Shown: piece by piece, positions 1 to 5,250 of the stretch
Layout of the letters: each line of letters starts with the position of its first letter
Position numbering within the stretch: the first letter of the stretch is position 1
Assembly: GCA_947453775.1 (NCBI GenBank)
Contig: CANGHM010000047.1
Span: forward strand, 1-5,250
Origin: Rickettsiales bacterium
Lineage (GTDB): Bacteria > Pseudomonadota > Alphaproteobacteria > Rickettsiales > Rickettsiaceae
Reading direction: 5' to 3'
DNA length: 5,250 nucleotides
Program-made: the position numbers and the translations under genes
The notes under the pieces: generated by a model
Databases searched by the model: none
Seen by the model: the letters and a program-made list of their open reading frames with translations, nothing else
Told to the model about the DNA's origin: nothing

Positions 1-2382
1 CTCATCTATTACCTCTTCAGCGAATTGTGCAAGATTTACCTCAGAAATGGCAAGGTCAAGTTTATTGGCATTTAGCTCAGAAAAATCCAAAAATTTTTCT
101 ATATGATCATTCGCGCTCTTATAACCTTCATAAACCATAGCAGCTAGATCTCGTTTTTCTTGATCACTATATTTATCCCAGTTTTTATACATCTCTAAAG
201 CTCCAACACTAATTTGTCTCATAGGAGATCGTATAGCGCCTGTCACATAAGTTAAAAACTCTTCTTTTATCGAGGAAAGGTTTTTTACTTCATTAGACAG
301 ATTATTAATCTTTTGTTCTGCCGCAGAAAAAAGCTTATCGGTTTTTTGATAGTTATGCTGCATTGGCTTTAAAAACATAACCAAGATAACACCAAACAAG
401 ACAATACCAAAAATTGAAAATGGCATAATAGTTTGTATTTCATATCCTAAATTGATTAAATTATTACTCAAAAATATTTTGATAAAGAATAAAGTACCAT
501 AAAAACCTATCAATATCATCCCAAAAGCCACTCTCCAGTCAAAAATAGCTAAAAGCAAAATCGCTCCCACCACAAATAACATCGATTGAATCATCGCAAG
601 CCCACTAACGATTAAGAAAAATGTGGGTATAAACACCAAAGAATATAGTAAACCAAGCACCCACATAATTGAAGTTAAGGTATTGCCCCTTAAAACATCA
701 GGGAGTATAGGATAAATCAGAAAATAATTTGAACACACTAAAGCTATCTGATATATCACAAACATATTACTAGTTTTTAAAAAACTATCATCAGGAATAG
801 TGAACATATTAATCAAAATAATCGCTAAAGACATGAAACCAACATATGGAAAAAACTCCTCACGCTTAGTTAAATTCTTTTTGCAAAACTCCAGAAAATT
901 AAAGTTCAGTATTGAGTGAAATATTGCAGAGCGATTTTTCATTTTTTCCAGCTGATAGCTTTCGAAAGTTTTGCGATCTTTAATACCAACCCACCCGCCA
1001 GGTTGCTTCAATAAATAATGAGCAGAAAAAAGCGCAATCGCGTTTACCAACATAGCTATTGGACATGCTTCAAATCCTATATCAATAAACTTAGATTCTA
1101 ATGCAACAAGAGCAATCACTGCGCAAGACATTGCTATTAATACTGATTTACCAGAACTTCTAAATCCGAAAATTGCAAAAATTAAAGGCATAGCAGCTAC
1201 TGATTCATATAAACCAACTGACAAAAACACCAGATCCAACATTCTGGTAAATCTCAAAGCAAGCAAAATAGCACCAATACCAGCAAAAATAGAAAACATT
1301 CTAGAAACAAAAACTTCGTTTTTACTCCAACTTAAACCCAAAGGCCGACAAAGATCATGCGCAAAAATAATTGAAATAGTATTTAAAAACGAATCCGCAG
1401 TCGACATAATCATTGCCATAATGCCTATTGCAAAAATGCCTTTGAAACCAGGGGCAGCGTACCTATTAATGATATATGCTACCAAATTGTCCGGATCCAA
1501 ATTAGGATTATCAGATAATAAAAAAATTCCTATAAAAGCTATCATCATCTGAATGATAAAGCATATTAAAGCTGATATATTAAACGCACTAGATGCTTGA
1601 TAAATACTGCGCGCCATCGAAATTCTTTGAAAAAGCATAGGGCCAATTGTGGGAAAAAAGATCACAACAAAACCCAACATTTGATAAAATTTAGGATTAT
1701 ATAAATCAAAAACCTCGCTAAAACTAAATAACGGATTGGTATTTAACATATCTATGAGAACATTTTTATCCTTAATTCCATCGAAAATGGTAATAGCAAT
1801 AATAGGCAAAACGCACACAAAAGTGAAAAATTGAATTATATCGGTGAAAGTTACCGCCTTAATTCCTCCTCGAGCTGAATATAGAATTGCAATCGCAGCA
1901 CTGAGCAACGTTGCATACAAACTTGAAGTGCCAAAAATAACTTCTAACAATTGCGATGAAACCTTAAACTGACTAGCAAGAACACACATATAACAAGCTA
2001 TGCTAGAGATAGCAGTAATAATTCTCACTGGCTTACCAAACAAGTCTCCCATTATTTCGGGCACTGACAGTTTGCCCAAAAACTCCCCCATCCTACAAAC
2101 AAACACACTTCCTATAATGAGCAAACCTAGCGATTCTACCATTACTGGTATCATAAAATACAGACCCTGTCTATAGGTTTCGCTCATTGTGTAGGTAAAA
2201 AATCCAGCTCCAATCCAGCTGGCAACAATTGTTGATATCAAAGCAGATGTACTAAAATTTCGATCCCCTATCGCATAATTTTTAATATCTTTAACTCCGG
2301 TAGCATAAAACAAACCCACCACTAAATTGATAAGCAGAAAAGCTGAAAATATAATCAGATCTATATCGATGAAATTAAACAT
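1..2382 (-). CDS. Second SSS transporter-degenerate histidine kinase fusion, 3' end cut by window edge
   Basis: The frame is open from ATG at 2382 to base 1, giving exactly 794 codons with no stop, so the C-terminus lies outside the window. The protein aligns throughout with the upstream 942-residue protein. Its SSS domain (about 1-460) has ASWIGAGFF (54-62), YSARGGIKAVTFTD (168-181), FQR (251-253) and IMSTADS (325-331). PGGWVGIKD (461-469) follows, then about six hydrophobic segments (512-672), a charged probable coiled coil (about 675-706) and a DHp-like helical pair (about 707-775). The sequence SIKEEFL just before the H-box is typical of kinase linkers, but the phosphoacceptor position is Gly715, followed by Ala716. 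The ATPase domain would lie past the left edge and cannot be judged. The start is supported by alignment with the neighbour's N-terminus; no ribosome-binding site is visible. The substrate is unknown. It probably shares a transcript with the upstream paralogue. Confidence 0.9.
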   Translation of the reverse strand, partial: MFNFIDIDLIIFSAFLLINLVVGLFYATGVKDIKNYAIGDRNFSTSALISTIVASWIGAGFFTYTMSETYRQGLYFMIPVMVESLGLLIIGSVFVCRMGEFLGKLSVPEIMGDLFGKPVRIITAISSIACYMCVLASQFKVSSQLLEVIFGTSSLYATLLSAAIAILYSARGGIKAVTFTDIIQFFTFVCVLPIIAITIFDGIKDKNVLIDMLNTNPLFSFSEVFDLYNPKFYQMLGFVVIFFPTIGPMLFQRISMARSIYQASSAFNISALICFIIQMMIAFIGIFLLSDNPNLDPDNLVAYIINRYAAPGFKGIFAIGIMAMIMSTADSFLNTISIIFAHDLCRPLGLSWSKNEVFVSRMFSIFAGIGAILLALRFTRMLDLVFLSVGLYESVAAMPLIFAIFGFRSSGKSVLIAMSCAVIALVALESKFIDIGFEACPIAMLVNAIALFSAHYLLKQPGGWVGIKDRKTFESYQLEKMKNRSAIFHSILNFNFLEFCKKNLTKREEFFPYVGFMSLAIILINMFTIPDDSFLKTSNMFVIYQIALVCSNYFLIYPILPDVLRGNTLTSIMWVLGLLYSLVFIPTFFLIVSGLAMIQSMLFVVGAILLLAIFDWRVAFGMILIGFYGTLFFIKIFLSNNLINLGYEIQTIMPFSIFGIVLFGVILVMFLKPMQHNYQKTDKLFSAAEQKINNLSNEVKNLSSIKEEFLTYVTGAIRSPMRQISVGALEMYKNWDKYSDQEKRDLAAMVYEGYKSANDHIEKFLDFSELNANKLDLAISEVNLAQFAEEVIDE
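238..240 (-). other. Missing phosphoacceptor: Gly715 codon in the H-box of the truncated copy
   Basis: The segment FLTYVTGAIRSPM (709-721) aligns with the canonical FLANMSHELRTPL. The Phe-Leu at the start and the Arg-x-Pro are kept, but the His-Glu pair is Gly715-Ala716 (codons GGC GCT). Both the phosphoacceptor and the adjacent acidic residue used in catalysis are absent. Confidence 0.83.
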
Positions 2383-2395
2383 ATATTTTAAATAA
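2383..2395 (-). other. 13-base gap between the two genes
   Basis: Only 13 bases separate the TAA of the upstream gene from the ATG of the downstream one. The gap contains A and T only, with no Shine-Dalgarno-like purine run, no room for a promoter and no terminator hairpin. The two genes are therefore probably co-transcribed, and the second may rely on translational coupling or on initiation at an unstructured AT-rich leader. The coupling idea is inference. Confidence 0.7.
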
Positions 2396-5224
2396 TTAGT
2401 TATTAATCGGAATAATAAACGACAATGTTGCACCAGAAGTATTAAAATTATTTTCAGCCCAAATTACACCACCGTGCAGATTAACGATAAGCTTACAAAT
2501 AGCTAAATCTATCCCCACTCTACCGGCCTTCTCACCAGCAGATGGGCTTGGCAGTATTGGCTCGAATATATCCACCAACTCTTCATCAGAAAACCCCGCT
2601 CCATTATCTTGCACAGTCACTTGAATCCAACTGCTCTGATTGCGCACGATCTTTTCTATTGAAATATGTATATCTGATTGCAATGTAGGGCTTAATGCAT
2701 TTTCTAACAAATTTAAGATCATCCTCTCCATCTTAAGCTGATCGAATCGAACTAACTGACGATCAAACAATTTAGTATAAGTAATGTTGACTTGAGCATT
2801 TTTAGGCATAGATTCTTTAAAAGAATCTAAAATATTTTCAACAAAACTGATAAAATCTATTTTATCCATTTTGCAATGCAAAGTATGATCATTATTTATC
2901 TGCGCAAGATCAACAACGTTGTTGATATGCACCTTAGCAGCTTGGTATCCACTATAGATACTATAGGCCATCTCTTTTTTTTCCTGATCAGTATATTTAT
3001 CCCAATCGTGATAAATAGAAAAAGCACCTGTAGCAATACTGTTCATAGGGACCTTAATATCTTGATTCATATTCTTTAAAACTTGTTGTTTAACAGAAAA
3101 GAATTTAGCCATCGTTTCAGAAAAATCAGGTAAATTATTTTGCATATCTGAAAAGAAAAAATCGTTACGCACATATCCACTTAACATTGGAGTAAAAAAT
3201 ACGGTTAAGATGCTACTCAAAATAGATAGAACAGCTAGCGAAGGCAGCAAAAAATAGTATAATTTATTCTCTAAAATACCAGTAGTATCTATCCACGCAG
3301 TTTGTACAAACACTACTATACTAATAAAGCCAAGAGCAAAAAGAGACAAGCCAACCCACCATCGCAATAATTGCAAGAGCAAAATTATATTTAACATGCA
3401 AAGCATCGATTGGATCATCGAAAAATTACTGGCAATCAATAGCGCAACAGGCATAAATACACATAAATATGTCAATCCTATTATCCACAAAACACTAACT
3501 ATGCCACGATATTTAAAATTCACCTCTGGCAAGAACGTACAAAACACAAAACAAGTAGAGAAAAAAAGCCCTGTTTTAAAAATGAATAATAAAATTGGAG
3601 CATTCTGCGAGCTCTGCTCTATTGTGCACATACCAATAATTACTGAAATGGCAGAGATAAATCCTATACAATGATACAAACTCTGGCCTTTTAAATAATC
3701 TAGTCTAAAAAATTTCACAAAACTAAAATTATACAATCCATATATAAAGCCGTTTCTCTTGTTAGCGGCATCTTGTCTATCCTCATAAAAAGAAATCTTA
3801 TCTTTTACACCAACCCACCCCCCAGGCGCGCGTAAAATATAATGCAAGCTAAATAAAGCAACAAAGTTACTAAATATACCAGGCACAACGCTTTGCACAC
3901 TAACACTAAAAATCTCTACAGAGTTAAGTATACCTTTTTCAAATAAGAAAAAAGTTAATCCACCAACAAGCATGCTAAGTAAAGTTACCATGCCAGAACT
4001 TCTAAATCCAAAAATTGCAAACCAAATTGGCACACATATAACAGAACCATATGCCCCAGCCACAAGGACTACTATATCTAGCAAACTTTCAAATCGCAAC
4101 GCAAGTAACATCGCAAATCCACCCAATACTAGAGCAAATATACGACAAATAATTATTTGTTTATCTTGGTATTTAAAACCAAAGGGAACGCACAAATCAT
4201 GAGTGAAAATAATCGCTGCAGAATTAATTAAAGAATCAGCCGTAGACATAATCATAGCCATAATACCAATAGCAATCATGCCCTTAAACCCAGGGACAGT
4301 AGCGTATCGCTCAACAATATGACTCAGTAAATTATTAGGATCTAAATTTGGATTAGCTGCTAATAAAAATACACCTATCGCAACAACAATTATCCACATA
4401 GCGAAGCACACAAAACCAGCTATCTTAAAAGATTTTGCTACCTGCTTAGTATCTTTGGCCATTGCAATTCTTTGGAATATTGCTGGCGCAAATTCAGGAA
4501 AAAATACAAAACACAATCCAAGCATTTCGTATAATTTAGGATTGCTAAAATCAAATAATTTAGCAAAACTAAATAGCTCATTACTAAATAAGACATCTGC
4601 AACTTGAGTACGATCTATGATTGCATCGTAAATAACCAAAGCTAAAAAAGGCAATATACAGGCAAAAGTAAAGAATTGTATTATATCAGTAAAAGTAACA
4701 GACCTAATACCCCCGAATGCAGAGTATAAAATTACTATTATAGAACTAGCAAAAGTTACATATATACCAGAAGTGCCAAATACCAACTCTAAAATTTTTG
4801 AAGATACTTTAAATTGCATTGCAAGATATCCAGTAGATAAAAACAAACTCATCAAAGCAGTAATAACAGAAGGCCCCCTACCAAACAAGCTATTCATCGA
4901 AGAGGCAATAGACATCTCACCCAAAAATTCACCCATCCTATGGGCGCATAAATACCCTATCATCAACATACCTATTGAATCTAAAGAGGCGGGAATTAAA
5001 AAAACTAATCCCTGCCTATAAGTTTCTGTAATATTATAATTAAAGAAACCAGCTCCAAGCCAACTTGCCACAATTGTTGCAACAAGAGTAGATGTGGAAA
5101 AATTACGCCCCCCTAAAGCATACACATTTAGATTCATTACCCCCCGAGAATAAAAAAGGGCAACCGACATGTTAAAAACTAAAAAAACGCAAAAAAGCAA
5201 TATATTGATATCAATATTCATCAT
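2396..5224 (-). CDS. SSS-family transporter fused to a degenerate histidine kinase (942 aa, complete)
   Basis: This is a predicted inner-membrane sodium:solute symporter joined to a sensor-kinase-like C-terminus. Residues about 1-465 form an SSS domain of roughly 13 membrane helices. It carries the TM2 motif ASWLGAGFF (53-61), YSAFGGIRSVTFTD (167-180), an FQR motif (250-252), and IMSTADS (325-331), whose Ser/Thr pair matches the Na2 sodium site of SSS proteins. A conserved PGGWVGVKD loop (467-475) follows, then about six more hydrophobic segments (517-677). The DHp-like region is about 705-775. The ATPase domain is about 790-942, with N-box Asn842, G1 DNGAG (873-877), F-box IFEP (886-889) and HGG (917-919). 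The H-box histidine is replaced by Gln721 and the G2 box reads RVGID. The layout resembles CbrA-type fusions, but no PAS domain is seen. The substrate is unknown. The start is the first of two adjacent ATGs (5224 or 5221), and no Shine-Dalgarno is visible. The symporter and kinase-fold calls are firm; signalling activity is doubtful. Confidence 0.93.
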   Translation of the reverse strand: MMNIDINILLFCVFLVFNMSVALFYSRGVMNLNVYALGGRNFSTSTLVATIVASWLGAGFFNYNITETYRQGLVFLIPASLDSIGMLMIGYLCAHRMGEFLGEMSIASSMNSLFGRGPSVITALMSLFLSTGYLAMQFKVSSKILELVFGTSGIYVTFASSIIVILYSAFGGIRSVTFTDIIQFFTFACILPFLALVIYDAIIDRTQVADVLFSNELFSFAKLFDFSNPKLYEMLGLCFVFFPEFAPAIFQRIAMAKDTKQVAKSFKIAGFVCFAMWIIVVAIGVFLLAANPNLDPNNLLSHIVERYATVPGFKGMIAIGIMAMIMSTADSLINSAAIIFTHDLCVPFGFKYQDKQIIICRIFALVLGGFAMLLALRFESLLDIVVLVAGAYGSVICVPIWFAIFGFRSSGMVTLLSMLVGGLTFFLFEKGILNSVEIFSVSVQSVVPGIFSNFVALFSLHYILRAPGGWVGVKDKISFYEDRQDAANKRNGFIYGLYNFSFVKFFRLDYLKGQSLYHCIGFISAISVIIGMCTIEQSSQNAPILLFIFKTGLFFSTCFVFCTFLPEVNFKYRGIVSVLWIIGLTYLCVFMPVALLIASNFSMIQSMLCMLNIILLLQLLRWWVGLSLFALGFISIVVFVQTAWIDTTGILENKLYYFLLPSLAVLSILSSILTVFFTPMLSGYVRNDFFFSDMQNNLPDFSETMAKFFSVKQQVLKNMNQDIKVPMNSIATGAFSIYHDWDKYTDQEKKEMAYSIYSGYQAAKVHINNVVDLAQINNDHTLHCKMDKIDFISFVENILDSFKESMPKNAQVNITYTKLFDRQLVRFDQLKMERMILNLLENALSPTLQSDIHISIEKIVRNQSSWIQVTVQDNGAGFSDEELVDIFEPILPSPSAGEKAGRVGIDLAICKLIVNLHGGVIWAENNFNTSGATLSFIIPINN
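2507..2524 (-). other. Degenerate G2 box in the complete copy's ATPase domain
   Basis: Residues 901-906 read GRVGID directly before LAICKLIV. In HATPase_c domains the segment before LAI is normally GxGLG. Here the first and third glycines of that motif are Arg902 and Asp906, and only Gly904 remains. This loop closes over the ATP phosphates, so normal ATP-lid function is doubtful, although N-box Asn842 and G1 Asp873 are present. Confidence 0.75.
3062..3064 (-). other. Missing phosphoacceptor: Gln721 codon in the H-box of the complete copy
   Basis: The segment NMNQDIKVPMN (718-728) aligns with the canonical NMSHELRTPLN of HisKA domains, including the invariant Pro (726). The position normally held by the phosphorylated His is Gln, encoded by CAA, one base away from a His codon. 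The following acidic residue is retained as Asp722. Confidence 0.85.
3194..3676 (-). other. Second membrane block (about six helices) in the complete fusion protein
   Basis: Residues 517-677 contain six hydrophobic stretches, at about 517-535, 543-566, 574-598, 600-620, 622-642 and 655-677. They are separated by short polar turns and sit after the 13-helix symporter and before the kinase helices. The equivalent block in the second gene (residues about 512-672, bases 367-849) has the same spacing and shares motifs such as MIQSML. Six helices directly ahead of a DHp domain is the layout of CqsS/LqsS-type autoinducer sensors, but I cannot show homology. Helix boundaries are estimates by eye. Confidence 0.6.
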
Positions 5225-5250
5225 ATAGAAAAAATTATCATTTAATTTAA
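5225..5250 (-). other. Leader fragment upstream of the complete fusion gene
   Basis: These 26 bases are very AT-rich and show no Shine-Dalgarno-like motif ahead of the ATGATG start. Read towards the gene, one frame contains TAA (5242-5244) and another contains TGA TAA (5235-5240), so an upstream gene could end here. The fragment is too short to identify a promoter or the neighbouring gene. Confidence 0.4.

Larger units (their letters stand above)
1..5224 (-). repeat. Tandem duplication of a transporter-kinase fusion gene
   Basis: The two genes are same-strand paralogues with the same domain order. Their start codons are 2842 bases apart, and the same spacing is kept deep in the genes. For example, a 17-base exact match lies at 1151-1167 and 3993-4009, and MSTADS falls at residues 326-331 in both. 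Small compensating indels occur between these points: the RQGL motif is offset by one residue, and YAAPGF pairs with YATVPGF. Protein similarity is strongest in the symporter domain and weakest in the second membrane block. DNA identity is patchy, so the duplication is old and not a recent copy or assembly artefact. Confidence 0.88.

Noticed and set aside
1151..1167. 17-base exact match with 3993-4009 as a recombination site or gene-conversion tract
   Set aside because: It encodes the conserved FGFRSSG segment in both proteins and sits in register between paralogues; protein constraint explains it.
1..2382. Calling the second copy a pseudogene because its C-terminus and phosphoacceptor are missing
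   Set aside because: The truncation is only the window edge, and all 794 visible codons are open and align to the paralogue. Loss of one catalytic residue does not make a gene broken.
2383..2395. Promoter or terminator between the genes
   Set aside because: Thirteen A/T bases cannot hold a promoter, and there is no inverted repeat with a T-run.
2876..3674. Plus-strand open frames at 2876-3079 and 3396-3674
   Set aside because: They lie antisense to the complete fusion gene, show no recognisable domain and no ribosome-binding site, and the minus-strand frame is clearly coding by homology to its paralogue.
3972..5021. Plus-strand open frames at 3972-4202 and 4773-5021
   Set aside because: They are antisense shadows of conserved symporter helices; their translations are low-complexity polar sequence with no family resemblance.
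2396..5224. Naming the gene putP or cbrA
   Set aside because: The TM2 motif does not match PutP, and CbrA has a PAS-containing linker and a working H-box. Similarity of architecture alone does not support either symbol.

Overview
This window is an AT-rich stretch (about one third G+C by eye) filled almost wall to wall by two genes on the minus strand. Both are very long bacterial membrane proteins of the same architecture: a sodium:solute symporter (SSS, SLC5-type) domain at the N-terminus, a second hydrophobic block of about six membrane segments, and a histidine-kinase-like module at the C-terminus. The upstream copy (5224 to 2396) is complete at 942 residues. The downstream copy starts at 2382, only 13 bases after the first one stops, and runs off the left edge of the window at base 1 after exactly 794 codons, just past its dimerisation helices; its ATP-binding domain must lie outside.

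The two proteins are paralogues that align over their full shared length, with nearly identical residue numbering through the symporter domain. They therefore look like an old tandem duplication kept in a single transcription unit. The architecture recalls CbrA-type proteins, in which an SSS transporter is fused to a sensor kinase, but I see no PAS domain or receiver domain here, and the region between transporter and kinase is strongly hydrophobic.

The most notable point is that neither copy has the phosphoacceptor histidine expected in the kinase H-box. The aligned residue is Gln721 in the complete copy and Gly715 in the truncated one. The complete copy also has two of the three G2-box glycines replaced (Arg902 and Asp906), although its N-box, G1-box and F-box look intact. 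Both genes are open without frameshifts, so these look like maintained transporter-pseudokinase fusions and not decayed kinase genes.

The low G+C, tight packing, lack of recognisable Shine-Dalgarno sequences and expansion of SSS-kinase fusions would suit a proteobacterium with an intracellular or host-associated lifestyle (for example Rickettsiales, Holosporales or Legionellales). That is inference from composition and gene type only. No RNA genes, mobile elements, CRISPR arrays or terminators are visible, and no plus-strand gene is credible.
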